A stretch of DNA of 58,456 nt from Opitutia bacterium (GTDB taxonomy: Bacteria > Verrucomicrobiota > Verrucomicrobiia > Opitutales > T3Sed10-336), in NCBI GenBank assembly GCA_003558065.1, contig PWMU01000154.1, positions 1 through 58,456 on the forward strand. Direction: 5' to 3'. Below are positions 27,899 to 36,091 of this stretch, one piece after another (within the stretch, counting starts at the first letter, position 1; every line of letters starts with the position of its first letter). Under the pieces are notes generated by a model, which was not told where the DNA came from, did no database searches, and saw nothing but the letters and a program-made list of their open reading frames with translations. Made by a program: the position numbers and the translations under genes.

Positions 27899-29173
27899 AT
27901 GGCTGTCGAAGTTAAAGTCCCCAGCGTGGGCGAATCCATCACCTCCGGAATCCTCGCATCCTGGCGGGTCAAGGACGGGGATTACGTTGAACGCGACCAA
28001 CCGATCTTCGATCTGGAGACCGACAAAATCACCTCCGAAGGGCTTGCCGAGTCAAACGGCCGGATTTCCCTGAAGGCCGAGGAGGGCGAGGAGGTTGAAA
28101 TCGGTCAGGTTGTGGCTGAAATTGATGATTCCGTCGAATCCGGCGACGGAGATTCCCGCGAGCGCGAGGCTAGCCAACCCAGGGAATCGCGTCGGCCGGA
28201 AACCCGCGATGAAGACTCGTCCGAAGACGACGAACCCCAACACGCGCTGTCGCCGGCCGCCCGCCGTGCGGCGGAAGAATTGAACGTCAATACTTCGCGG
28301 ATAAAGGGTTCCGGCAAGGACGGACGCGTCACCAAAGGCGACGTGGAGGCTGCAGCAAAGAGCCGTGAGGACGGCGAAAAGGAATCGGCTTCCAAGCCGG
28401 AGGATGAACGTCCCGCCGAGCCCTCCGGGGAGGAAGCCCCCGCCCGGCCCGCGGAGGTTCCCGCTCCCGCCGGTCGGCGAACGACCCGAAAGAAACTTTC
28501 ACCATTGCGAAGAAGAATCGCCGAGCGCCTGGTCGCCTCCCAGCGCGACACGGCCACCCTGACGACCTTCAACGAGGTCGACCTTTCTTCAGTCAAAAAC
28601 CTCCGCGGCCGGCATCAGGATTCCTTTGTCGACAAACACGGAATCAAGCTCGGCTTTATGTCGTTTTTCGTCAAGGCGACGGTCCACGCGCTCAAGGAAG
28701 TGCCCGCGGTCAATGCACAACTCGACGGAGACACCCACGTCCAGAACCATTTCTACGACATCTCGGTGGCCGTCAGTACAGATAAGGGTTTGCTCGTTCC
28801 GGTAATACGGGATTGCGACCGGATCGGCTATGCGGAGATCGAACGGCGCATCGCCGACGTTGCCAAACGGGCGAAGGAAGGTAAAATCCAGCTCGAAGAA
28901 TTGGAAGGCGGTGTCTTCACTATCACCAACGGCGGCATCTTCGGGTCGGTGCTCTCGACGCCGGTCATCAATCCTCCCCAAAGCGCGATTCTGGGCATGC
29001 ACTCCATCCAGGACCGCCCGGTTGCCCTCAACGGTGAAATCGTGATCCGTCCGATGATGCAACTGGCCCTTTCCTACGACCACCGGCTGATCGACGGACG
29101 GGAAGCGGTGACGTTTCTGCGGAAGATCAAGGAAGCCCTTGAGGAACCGACCCGGATCCTGCTTGAAGTGTGA
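27899..29173 (+). CDS. sucB: dihydrolipoyllysine succinyltransferase (E2)
   Basis: SucB (424 residues) transfers succinyl groups to CoA and forms the core of the complex. The N-terminal lipoyl domain (1-76) has the lipoylated lysine K43 in [10 protein letters not shown] long acidic/Arg linker follows, then the peripheral E1/E3-binding domain ([21 protein letters not shown]), a Pro/Ala linker, and the catalytic domain ending in the HxxxDG active site [15 protein letters not shown]. It follows sucA by 8 bases. The 240-base gap to lpd holds inverted repeat arrays. Confidence 0.96.
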   Translation: MAVEVKVPSVGESITSGILASWRVKDGDYVERDQPIFDLETDKITSEGLAESNGRISLKAEEGEEVEIGQVVAEIDDSVESGDGDSREREASQPRESRRPETRDEDSSEDDEPQHALSPAARRAAEELNVNTSRIKGSGKDGRVTKGDVEAAAKSREDGEKESASKPEDERPAEPSGEEAPARPAEVPAPAGRRTTRKKLSPLRRRIAERLVASQRDTATLTTFNEVDLSSVKNLRGRHQDSFVDKHGIKLGFMSFFVKATVHALKEVPAVNAQLDGDTHVQNHFYDISVAVSTDKGLLVPVIRDCDRIGYAEIERRIADVAKRAKEGKIQLEELEGGVFTITNGGIFGSVLSTPVINPPQSAILGMHSIQDRPVALNGEIVIRPMMQLALSYDHRLIDGREAVTFLRKIKEALEEPTRILLEV

Positions 29174-29226
29174 GGCCGGACCAACGGGCCCGCACCCTCC
29201 CCCGAGTTTTGGCTTGCGCGAACCGG

Positions 29227-29405
29227 AATGAAGGTTTCGGGTTCGAGTGATCGGGAGTGGGTCTTTCGGCCGCGCGGCCGCCACCGATTCAGTTTTATTG
29301 AATCTTTCACGGCGAGATTCTCGCCAACTCTCCAGAACACCAAGCCATCCGCACGGCCCCTGCAACCCGAATACTCAAGACCGACACCCGAAACCTGAAC
29401 CCTGG
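29227..29405. repeat. opposed heptanucleotide arrays between sucB and lpd
   Basis: Near the start codon of lpd six seven-base units run 29364-29405: AACCCGA, ATACTCA, AGACCGA, CACCCGA, AACCTGA, ACCCTGG. A shorter array in the opposite orientation lies at about 29229-29255 (reverse complement ACTCCCG, ATCACTC, GAACCCG, AAACCTT). ACCCGAAACCT at 29386-29396 is an exact 11-bp inverted copy of 29232-29242, so the two arrays could pair in RNA. Confidence 0.7.
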
Positions 29406-29413
29406 AATCTCTC

Positions 29414-30814
29414 ATGTCCGAAAACCAATTTGATGTAATCGTCGTAGGAGCCGGCCCGGGAGGCTACGTTTCGGCCATCCGGGCCGCGCAGCTCGGCCTC
29501 AAGACCGCCCTGGTGGAGAAGCGCAAAACCCTTGGCGGCACGTGTCTCAATATCGGGTGCATCCCCAGCAAGGCCCTGCTTCATTCCACGGAGATTTTTC
29601 ATTTTCTGCAGGAGAAAGGCGCCGAGCACGGCATCAAAACGGGATCCGTCAAAATCGATGTTCCCGCACTCATGAAGAAAAAGGACGCCGTCGTCAGCAA
29701 TCTCGTCAAAGGCGTGGGCACCCTCGTATCAAAGAAAGGCGTCACCGTCTTCAACGGATCCGGACGCCTAAACGACACCCATACTGTGGAAGTCGACGGG
29801 GACAAGAAGACAACCCTGACCGCAAAGAATATTATCCTGGCAACCGGTTCGGCCGTCATTGAGATTCCTTCGCTGAAGATCGACGGCAAAACCATCGTCA
29901 CCAGTGATCATGCCATCGCTTTCGATTCGGTTCCGAAGAAACTCGTCGTGGTCGGGGGCGGGGCGATCGGTCTGGAACTGGGAGCCGTGTGGGCGCGCCT
30001 GGGGAGCGACGTTACCATTATTGAATTCCTTCCGCGGATCGCACCAACATTCGACACTGACATTTCCAGAACGGCCGAGCGAATTTTCAAGAAGCAGGGG
30101 CTCAAGTTTGAAACCGGCACCAAAGTCACCGGGCTCAAGAAGCAGAAGTCGAAGACGATCGTTGTGGCTGATAAGGACGGGACGGAGAAGCAATTCGAGG
30201 CCGACAAAGTGCTGGTGGCGGTCGGACGCAGGCCGTACACCGAAGGGCTCGGTCTGGAGGAAGTCGGGGTCGAACTCGACGAGCGGAATCGCATCAAAAC
30301 TGACGAATACCTGCGTACGAGTATTAAGAATATCTACGCTGTCGGAGACATCATTGCCGGTCCGATGCTGGCCCACAAGGCCGAGGAAGAAGGCGTCGCC
30401 GCTGCGGAAATCATCGCGGGAAAGCCAGGGCATGTTAATTACGACGTCATACCCAACGTCATTTACACCGATCCCGAAATTGTCAGTGCGGGAATGGGCG
30501 AGGACGAAGCCAAAGAGAAAAAGATAAAGATCACTATCGGGAAGTTCCCGCTCTCCGCGAACGGACGCGCCCTGGCCATGGATGCGACGGAAGGTATGGT
30601 TAAAGTCATCGCCTCGGCCGAGAACGACCGGGTCCTGGGCGTCCAGATTATCGGCAGGAACGCGTCGGAATTTGTCGCCGGCGCTGTCGCCCACATGGAG
30701 TACGGCGGAAGCGCCGAAGACATCGCCCGCACCGTCCATGCCCATCCGACGGTTTCAGAATCGGTCAAAGAAGCCGCACTTGCCGTGGACAAGCGGGCCC
30801 TTCACTCGCTTTGA
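29414..30814 (+). CDS. lpd: dihydrolipoamide dehydrogenase (E3)
   Basis: This 466-residue FAD enzyme reoxidises lipoyl groups of 2-oxoacid dehydrogenases. It shows the FAD motif [18 protein letters not shown] (GxGxxG, 12-17), the redox disulfide C44-C49 in [13 protein letters not shown], an NAD-binding Rossmann motif [19 protein letters not shown], the FAD motif [19 protein letters not shown] and the C-terminal active-site [13 protein letters not shown]. It is downstream of sucA-sucB in the same direction, so the whole complex is encoded together. A repeat array occupies its immediate leader. Confidence 0.97.
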   Translation: MSENQFDVIVVGAGPGGYVSAIRAAQLGLKTALVEKRKTLGGTCLNIGCIPSKALLHSTEIFHFLQEKGAEHGIKTGSVKIDVPALMKKKDAVVSNLVKGVGTLVSKKGVTVFNGSGRLNDTHTVEVDGDKKTTLTAKNIILATGSAVIEIPSLKIDGKTIVTSDHAIAFDSVPKKLVVVGGGAIGLELGAVWARLGSDVTIIEFLPRIAPTFDTDISRTAERIFKKQGLKFETGTKVTGLKKQKSKTIVVADKDGTEKQFEADKVLVAVGRRPYTEGLGLEEVGVELDERNRIKTDEYLRTSIKNIYAVGDIIAGPMLAHKAEEEGVAAAEIIAGKPGHVNYDVIPNVIYTDPEIVSAGMGEDEAKEKKIKITIGKFPLSANGRALAMDATEGMVKVIASAENDRVLGVQIIGRNASEFVAGAVAHMEYGGSAEDIARTVHAHPTVSESVKEAALAVDKRALHSL

Positions 30815-30983
30815 TGACCGATCCGCCTCGTACGCACCGCGCCGAAAAATAAGTTACAGTGCCGGCTTGATGCGATTCCAGGCCAAGCCCGATCATACGA
30901 ATCCTGGGTTTCCTTTTCCCGGTCAATGCCCACAGCCAGAGGTTGTTCGAAAGGGTCTTCTCCTCGCTGTGGCGCTTTTTCCG

Positions 30984-31118
30984 GACACACCCCACCGGTC
31001 TTTTTAGAGGGGACTCGTTACACATTCCACTCTTGTGCTGGTCATTACCCATATTCCGGGTCGCGGGACACTATACGAGTTGGCGGGCCGAACATGCGCC
31101 AGCATGGTGGGGTGTGTC
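30984..31118. repeat. inverted pair of a dispersed repeat (CATGCGCC element)
   Basis: GACACACCCCACC (30984-30996) is matched by its exact reverse complement at 31106-31118, and ACTCGT (31013-31018) by ACGAGT (31075-31080), so the flanks form a long hairpin. Bases 31093-31117 match 58163-58187 at 23 of 25 positions. The left arm, with AGAGGGGA at 31006-31013, looks like an internally deleted copy of the same element in the opposite orientation. Confidence 0.75.
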
Positions 31119-31261
31119 GACGAACCGGCTTGAATACACAAAGCCGCGCCTGAAATACCTTTTCGAGTCAGCCCCAGCCAGGCCGAATGGCACGGTTAAG
31201 GCGCGACTCCGCGGTCGAAACCGCCCCAACACCGCAACCAAGAGCTAAAAACCAAGCCAAT

Positions 31262-31327
31262 CCGTGGCGACCGGGTTTATCCCGGGAGAGCCCAAACGGA
31301 CGACCGGGGAAAACCAGGTCGCCACGG
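31262..31327. repeat. 24-bp inverted repeat, hairpin element
   Basis: The arm at 31262-31285 (begins CCGTGGCGACCGGG, ends TCCCGG) pairs with 31304-31327 (begins CCGGGGAAAACC, ends GTCGCCACGG) at about 21 of 24 positions around an 18-base loop. It has no T-run, so it looks more like a palindromic repeat than a terminator. Confidence 0.75.
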
Positions 31328-31377
31328 CAGTTGGGATTCGAACGGCAAGGCGCTCAACCGAGTGCCATTCCTTTCAC

Positions 31378-31405
31378 GAGTCTGTCGACGAAGCCCGACA
31401 GACTC
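31378..31405 (-). terminator. perfect hairpin after H1-like gene (palindromic element, copy 2)
   Basis: GAGTCTGTCG (31378-31387) and CGACAGACTC (31396-31405) form a perfect 10-bp stem with loop ACGAAGCC. It abuts the stop codon of the minus-strand H1-like gene. The sequence is shared with 23101-23119 and related to 56928-56973, so it is a dispersed element placed at 3' ends. It may act as an RNA 3'-end stabiliser or terminator. Confidence 0.75.
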
Positions 31406-31966
31406 CTAGCGCCCCGTCAACCCAAGTCGCTTCTTCACATTGTGTACGGTGGAAGGGGATACCCCGAATTTGCCCGCCACCTCCTTGCCGGTCATTTTGG
31501 CATCAAAGGCTTTCCTCATCTCCTCGACCATGCTTTCGGTCAGCTCCGCACGCGAGCGACGTTTCCTGGCGGGAGTCTTCTTTTTCGACGCTGTCTTAAC
31601 GCTTCCCTTACGGGCGGCTGTCTTCTTCTTGCCGGCGACCTTTTTTCCGGCCGTGGTTTTCTTCTTGGTTGCTCTCTTCTTCCTGCCCGCGGTTTTCTTT
31701 TTACTTGCCGCTTTCTTCTTACGCGCGCCGGTTTTCTTTTTGGCCGCGGCCCTGCCCAATACTTTCTTGCGCAACGCAGGGCTTCCGTACTCGGCGAGCT
31801 CACGGATCAATTCATCGACACTATCCAGTCCCGCCTGTTTCGGCAGGCTCTTAAGGGTGCCTGCTCTTGCCTGCTTCTGTTCTTCCAACCTGGACAGTTC
31901 CGATTGAAGGGCTCGAATCGCTTCGGATTCACTTTCGTATTTCTTTCCTAGTGTTCTTATAGCCAT
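31406..31966 (-). CDS. histone H1-like lysine-rich protein with C-terminal HTH
   Basis: This 186-residue protein has three parts. Residues 1-70 are helical, with a coiled-coil-like segment (SEAIRALQSELSRLEEQKQARAG) and a helix DSVDELIRELAEYGSPALRKKVLG. Residues about 72-138 are an Ala/Lys/Thr-rich tail of repeated KKK, AGKK and ARKK units like eukaryotic histone H1 tails. Residues 139-186 (ELTESMVEEMRKAFDAKMTGKEVAGKFGVSPSTVHNVKKRLGL) resemble a helix-turn-helix with the turn at FGVSPSTVHNV. It likely compacts or bridges DNA in the nucleoid; the HTH suggests some sequence preference. No operon partner. An AT-rich dyad lies in its promoter region and a hairpin follows its stop codon. Confidence 0.85.
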   Translation of the reverse strand: MAIRTLGKKYESESEAIRALQSELSRLEEQKQARAGTLKSLPKQAGLDSVDELIRELAEYGSPALRKKVLGRAAAKKKTGARKKKAASKKKTAGRKKRATKKKTTAGKKVAGKKKTAARKGSVKTASKKKTPARKRRSRAELTESMVEEMRKAFDAKMTGKEVAGKFGVSPSTVHNVKKRLGLTGR

Positions 31967-31989
31967 ATCTTATCGTTTGTTTTTATCTC

Positions 31990-32076
31990 AAGTATCCCCA
32001 CATGGGTTACAAGCTCCAATTACTAATTGAATGTTATTTGATGATTTGTCCAGTACATAACATTATGTGGATACTT
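31990..32076. promoter_or_regulatory. AT-rich dyad upstream of H1-like gene
   Basis: AAGTATCCCCACAT (31990-32003) is an inverted match of ATGTGGATACTT (32065-32076) except for a two-base bulge. Inside it ACATAA (32055-32060) and TTATGT (32063-32068) form another small palindrome. TGTGGATAC (32066-32074) matches the complement of the DnaA box TTATCCACA at 8 of 9 positions. It lies 24-110 bases upstream of the H1-like start, so it may be its operator. Confidence 0.45.
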
Positions 32077-32268
32077 TGATACCGAAGACATCGGTCATTC
32101 AACCCAGAGGTTACCCTGAGCACCGCAACCGCAAGTGGCGCGGGTATCGTTTAGCGTTCTTACAATACCAACTGAAAATGAGGTTTTGAAAACCGCGGGA
32201 AGTTCAAGATTTATCAACTTTTTTGCAGAAGGCATTCCCAACATGGGGGGTTACAGTGGAGCTGTGAT

Positions 32269-32310
32269 AGGGCGCAGATACAGAAGCAAATCCGGCGCTT
32301 CGCCCTTTTT
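32269..32310 (+). terminator. terminator-like hairpin with T-run in gene-free region
   Basis: AGGGC (32269-32273) pairs with GCCCT (32302-32306), and inside it GAAGC (32283-32287) pairs with GCTTC (32297-32301). Five T's follow at 32306-32310. This resembles an intrinsic terminator for a plus-strand transcript, although no gene is seen upstream. It might end a small RNA starting near 32100-32200. Confidence 0.35.
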
Positions 32311-32676
32311 GTGCAGGTTAGACCTATCCGGGCCTTTCGGTCGGTTTTTGGGCTCACGCCAAGACAACGGGAACCAGCGGTTCAGGGTCCAGGTGTTTTT
32401 GACGACTTTTTTGTTTCGCCATTCATTAGGTCGGCACAACGGTCGTGAAGAAATCACGGCAATCATTTCACAGACGGTTTGGATGCGGTACTTGCCGAAA
32501 ATCGGCTTGTTTTCGCGGCTGCGTCCTGTGGCAACCTGTCCGGCCGAGCCGCTCGCAGCCGGGGCCGGGCACGAGTGCGGGTCCGGTTTTCTCCGCATTG
32601 ACGTCTCGCCTGAAAGGCAGGAAGGCCGACGGCCCGGACCTAACCTCGGCCCCAACCTAATTCGAAGGGCGCTTGT

Positions 32677-32763
32677 CTCGGTTAAGCTCAGAGTTGAACG
32701 CGCTTCGAGCGTGTTGTCTCAGGCCAAAAGCCTAAGCTACTTCGATCCAGCGCCTTAACCGAG
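32677..32763 (+). ncRNA. possible structured RNA closed by a 10-bp inverted repeat
   Basis: CTCGGTTAAG (32677-32686) and CTTAACCGAG (32754-32763) are exact inverted copies enclosing two smaller hairpins (ACGCGC-TTCGA-GCGTGT near 32696, AGGC-CAAAA-GCCT near 32721). An alternative outer pairing is GGGCGCT (32668-32674) with AGCGCCT (32749-32755), which is tRNA-acceptor-like. However, no proper T-arm can be drawn, so it is not a normal tRNA. Strand and function are unknown. Confidence 0.3.
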
Positions 32764-32886
32764 CCCCGTTCAACCAGACCCATATAAAACAGCGAAGGGG
32801 AAGATTTCTGGAATCCCGGCTTGCCATGAGGTTTTTTTTCTGTTCGTTTGTCTTCCCGGCAAACTGTAAATCGAGGAGACCACGCA

Positions 32887-32976
32887 ATGATGAATATTAC
32901 CTGGTATAAAATTCTTCGCTCGGCGAAGCGGTCTCCGGTGGCACAGGGTTTTCTTATTTCCGGCAAGCGACATTGA
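32887..32976 (+). CDS. possible 29-residue small protein
   Basis: A short ORF (MMNITWYKILRSAKRSPVAQ then GFLISGKRH) starts 9 bases after a strong ribosome-binding site, GAGGAG, and uses a tandem ATG. It is basic, with no clear transmembrane segment. It lies in an otherwise gene-free stretch 144 bases upstream of the ABC exporter. A leader peptide or a chance ORF are both possible. Confidence 0.25.
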   Translation: MMNITWYKILRSAKRSPVAQGFLISGKRH

Positions 32977-33120
32977 AACGCTAAGCCCCCGTCACAACTC
33001 CACCCCACCTGAGGCCCGCGACGGAACCCGTCCCGGGGCGGTTTCCGCGTTTGATCGGCCAGCAGCTTCTCCGGAACAGCCGCTTTTACCGTTCCCACCC
33101 ACTCATTCACACGTCTTCCC

Positions 33121-35409
33121 GTGAACACCACATCCACTGAACGTAACCAGGAAATTGTCCGGCGCTACACCGGACAACCCGCGGCGATGCCGCCCGAGGT
33201 ACGCCGACGCATCGAAGATGCCTGGGGTGGCGGGCCGGTACAGCTCTATGCCCTGGCCGACCTCGACCACACGCTGAACCTTTCCCAGGACTGGGTTGCC
33301 CTGGGCCCGGAGCACTTCGCCATCCACCGGCTGTCAAACAATCCCGGAAGCGAGCCTCGGCTTACCATTGTCCGGCTTGCGAACGTGCGCGAGGTGAAGG
33401 AGGTGCCCGGTCTTACCTGTACCAAGGTCATCCTGAGCGGACAACCCGGGGAGCCGGCTTTGGCCGAGTTCCGTTACTCCCAGCGGCAAAGCCGAGCCGT
33501 GGGGGCGCTTCTCTACGTTCTTCGCCAGCGAATTGAAGGCAAGTCCGCCGAACACGACGGAGCCGACAGGATTTACGCGGAAGGCGTCGCAAAACCCATC
33601 CGCGAGGCGCAGGCCAGCGTCGCCTCGAACCGCGCGGCGATTGTGTGGCGCCTGCTGGGCTACCTGAAGCCCTACCGGACTCAGGTGGCGCTGGGAATGC
33701 TGGCGGCGACTGTGATGACCGTCGTCGGACTGGTTCCCCCCTACCTGACCGGGTACATCATCGACACGGTCATTCGCCCTTTCCAGGACGGCGAACTCTC
33801 CGAAGAAGCGGCGCTCAAGACGGCCCTGGTGATCATTGCCGGCCTTGCCGCCGTGTTTGTAACACGGGAAGCGATGACCTGGGTGCGCTTGAGAAAGATG
33901 GCGGTACTGGGCGAACATGTCGCCCGCGATCTTCGCAACGACCTTTACGATCATTTGCACAAACTCAGCGTCAGCTACTTCTCTTCGAAGCAGACCGGAA
34001 GCATCATCAGCCGCGTAAGCTCGGACACCGACCGGATCTGGGACTTTATTGCGTTCGGAGTGGTGGAAGTTTCCCTGTCATTGCTTATGTTGATCGGTCT
34101 CGGCTGTGTGCTGATCTATCTCGATTGGCAGCTTGGGTTGCTCATGACGCTTCCGGTTCCGGTCATGCTTTACATGATCTACCGGAACGGCCGCGGCATG
34201 CAGCGGATGTTCCTGCGCGCCTGGAGAAAATGGTCGAACCTGACCGATGTTCTTTCGGATACCATTCCTGGAATCCGTGTCGTCAAGGCATTCAACCAGG
34301 AAACCTATGAAAAGGAACGTTTCGGCCGGCGCAACGCCACAGTGACGGACGAATTTTTCCGGATTCACCATCGCTGGACCGCGTTCTGGCCCTTTCTCCT
34401 GCTCTTCGTTCACTCGATGACCGTGGCGGTCTGGTTCTTCGCCCTGCCGCGGATCGTGGGAGCGGATCCGACACTGACGGCGGGTACCTTCGTGTCGTTT
34501 CTGCTTTACCTGGGAATGTTCTTCCAGCCCATCGAGGTATTCGGACAGATGTCGCGGATGGTCAACCGCTCGATCAGTTCTGCCCACCGGATATTCGAGG
34601 TCCTCGACACCGAACCCGATCTGACGGATGTCAAGACGCCGGTGCAGCTCGACCGGATCGAGGGCAAGGTCGATTTCGAGAACGTCACTTTTTCCTACGA
34701 TCCCGTACGTCCGGTACTCAAGGGCATATCCTTCCGGGTCAAACCCGGGGAAATGGTCGGACTGGTGGGGCCTTCGGGGTCCGGGAAGACGACAATCATC
34801 AATTTGGCGGCGCGCTTCTACGATCCAACCGGCGGACGGATTATGGTGGACGGACACGATCTGCGCGAGGTCGATTCCGGCGCTTACCGGCAACAGATCG
34901 GCATGGTGTTACAGGATCCTTACCTGTTCCACGGCAGCATCCTGGAGAACATTCGCTATGGCATGCAGACCGCTTCGATTGAGAACGCGGTCGAAGCCGC
35001 GCAGGCGGCCAATGCTCACGACTTTATCTGCAAGCTCTCCCATGGATACGACACGATCGTGGGAGAACGCGGCCACACGCTTTCGGGAGGAGAACGCCAG
35101 CGTATTTCGATCGCCCGTGCGATCCTCCACAATCCGCGCATCCTTATCCTCGACGAAGCGACCAGCAGCGTCGATACTGAAACCGAACGCAAAATCCAGG
35201 AGGCGCTCGATCGGCTCGTGACAGGCCGTACGGTATTTGCGATCGCTCACCGGCTCTCAACCCTCACGCGGGCCTCACGTCTCTTTGTCATCAAGGAAGG
35301 ACGCCTGGTTGAACAGGGCACCCATTCCGAGCTTCTGGAAAAGACGGACGGGGTCTATCGCAAGCTTCACGATATGCAGCGAGAGTTGCACGAAATGTAT
35401 GCGGTATAA
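33121..35409 (+). CDS. ABC exporter, fused permease and ATPase (cyanophycin-associated type)
   Basis: This 762-residue half-transporter begins with GTG. Residues 1-165 are a soluble N-terminal domain (LYALADLDHTLNLSQDWVALGPEHFAIHRL) absent from MsbA-like proteins. Six transmembrane helices follow (about 185-465), then the ATPase domain with Walker A GPSGSGKTT (K556), signature LSGGERQR, Walker B ILILDEATSSVD and switch IAHRLS. It probably works as a homodimer. The following DUF1854 gene, 55 bases on, is the partner that defines the ABC/DUF1854 pair annotated elsewhere as cyanophycin-metabolism-associated. The substrate is unknown, and no cyanophycin gene is in this window. Confidence 0.88.
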   Translation: MNTTSTERNQEIVRRYTGQPAAMPPEVRRRIEDAWGGGPVQLYALADLDHTLNLSQDWVALGPEHFAIHRLSNNPGSEPRLTIVRLANVREVKEVPGLTCTKVILSGQPGEPALAEFRYSQRQSRAVGALLYVLRQRIEGKSAEHDGADRIYAEGVAKPIREAQASVASNRAAIVWRLLGYLKPYRTQVALGMLAATVMTVVGLVPPYLTGYIIDTVIRPFQDGELSEEAALKTALVIIAGLAAVFVTREAMTWVRLRKMAVLGEHVARDLRNDLYDHLHKLSVSYFSSKQTGSIISRVSSDTDRIWDFIAFGVVEVSLSLLMLIGLGCVLIYLDWQLGLLMTLPVPVMLYMIYRNGRGMQRMFLRAWRKWSNLTDVLSDTIPGIRVVKAFNQETYEKERFGRRNATVTDEFFRIHHRWTAFWPFLLLFVHSMTVAVWFFALPRIVGADPTLTAGTFVSFLLYLGMFFQPIEVFGQMSRMVNRSISSAHRIFEVLDTEPDLTDVKTPVQLDRIEGKVDFENVTFSYDPVRPVLKGISFRVKPGEMVGLVGPSGSGKTTIINLAARFYDPTGGRIMVDGHDLREVDSGAYRQQIGMVLQDPYLFHGSILENIRYGMQTASIENAVEAAQAANAHDFICKLSHGYDTIVGERGHTLSGGERQRISIARAILHNPRILILDEATSSVDTETERKIQEALDRLVTGRTVFAIAHRLSTLTRASRLFVIKEGRLVEQGTHSELLEKTDGVYRKLHDMQRELHEMYAV

Positions 35410-35464
35410 GGAAATACAGCCCGGTTGCACAACCCCGACCCTGCAGTACGATCTCTGATACGCC

Positions 35465-35977
35465 ATGTCCCAACAAGCATCCACTCACAACTCCGACGCC
35501 GCCTTTCAGCCCGAAGGCCTGTCGTTCCGTCTTCGACGCGACAGCGCCGGGACGGTATGGCTGGACCGCAATGGAACCTCCACGCGTGTCCACCTTCACC
35601 TGTGTTTTCCATGGACAGAACCGCAGCGGTTTCTTTCATTGCGCGACGAAGACAAGAACGAACTCGCCCTGATCAAGGATCCCGACGAACTGGACGCGGA
35701 TTCCCGGGCGGCATTGGAAAAGCTTACCGAAGAATCCCGTTTCGTGTTTCCCATCACCGGTATTGAATCGGCCGATCCCGACTTCGAACTTCGCGTCTGG
35801 AAAGTCCGGACGCAAGGCGGCCCCCGTCAGTTCCAGACCAAACTGGACGACTGGCCGCGCCCGTTGCCGGATGGAAGCCTCCTGCTGCGGGACATCTCCG
35901 GCGACCTCTATCATATCAAAGACCCCGACGCGCTCGACCCGAAAAGCCGCCGTATCCTTTGGGCGTTTATGGATTAG
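35465..35977 (+). CDS. DUF1854 family protein
   Basis: This 170-residue soluble protein carries the DUF1854 features: FPWTEPQRFLSLRDEDKNELALIKDPDELD early, FVFPITGIESADPDFELRVWKVRTQGG in the middle, and LLLRDISGDLYHIKDPDALD at the end. The paired KDPDxLD motifs suggest an internal repeat. It directly follows the ABC exporter and is most likely its accessory or regulatory partner. The molecular function of DUF1854 is not known. It is convergent with the nuclease/phosphatase lipoprotein gene, with a GC-rich imperfect hairpin region in the 114-base gap. Confidence 0.85.
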   Translation: MSQQASTHNSDAAFQPEGLSFRLRRDSAGTVWLDRNGTSTRVHLHLCFPWTEPQRFLSLRDEDKNELALIKDPDELDADSRAALEKLTEESRFVFPITGIESADPDFELRVWKVRTQGGPRQFQTKLDDWPRPLPDGSLLLRDISGDLYHIKDPDALDPKSRRILWAFMD

Positions 35978-36091
35978 AGATCGGTCGTTCACGATCGATA
36001 ACAGCCCCGCATCCCCGCGGGAACAACAAGTCAGTCTTGACCGGAGCGCGGGGACAATCCCGCCCCTAATTCATCTTCGACAAATAACCGG

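Larger units (their letters stand above)
30815..31377. other. gene-free, repeat-rich spacer
   Basis: No convincing gene lies between lpd and the end of the H1-like gene; the short ORFs here have no start signals and poor composition. The stretch holds two inverted-repeat structures, described separately: one with arms at 30984-31018 and 31075-31118, and one at 31262-31327. It ends at the hairpin 31378-31405. Confidence 0.7.
31967..33120. other. 1.15 kb region without a convincing protein gene
   Basis: This is the longest gene-free stretch in the window. It begins AT-rich (31967-32080), with an inverted repeat upstream of the H1-like gene. It then holds a terminator-like hairpin (32269-32310), a GC-rich middle with small ORFs that look spurious, a 10-bp inverted repeat enclosing 32677-32763, and a 29-codon ORF with a good ribosome-binding site (32887). 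No known RNA (RNase P, tmRNA, SRP, 6S) was recognised by its conserved blocks. Confidence 0.6.

Noticed and set aside
30815-31405. CRISPR array or insertion sequence
   Set aside because: The repeats are inverted pairs of different families, not evenly spaced direct repeats with spacers, and no transposase or cas gene is present.
31187-31951. Plus-strand frame opposite the H1-like gene, rich in Phe and Leu
   Set aside because: It is the antisense of lysine codons (AAG/AAA read as CTT/TTT), which creates false hydrophobic stretches that look like membrane helices.
31958-32080. Chromosomal replication origin
   Set aside because: Only one DnaA-box-like 9-mer with a mismatch, and no dnaA, dnaN, gidA or similar genes nearby. 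The dyad is more simply an operator of the H1-like gene.
32668-32755. A tRNA-like fold (acceptor GGGCGCT/AGCGCCT, loop CTTCGAG)
   Set aside because: A 7-bp acceptor-like stem and a 5-bp anticodon-like stem can be drawn, but no T-stem or normal D-arm fits. Kept only as a weak structured-RNA candidate.
32135-32758. 207-codon plus-strand frame and its minus-strand counterpart in the gene-free region
   Set aside because: Mixed composition, no start signal, no motif; it runs through a T-run hairpin and an inverted repeat, which is unlike a real gene here.
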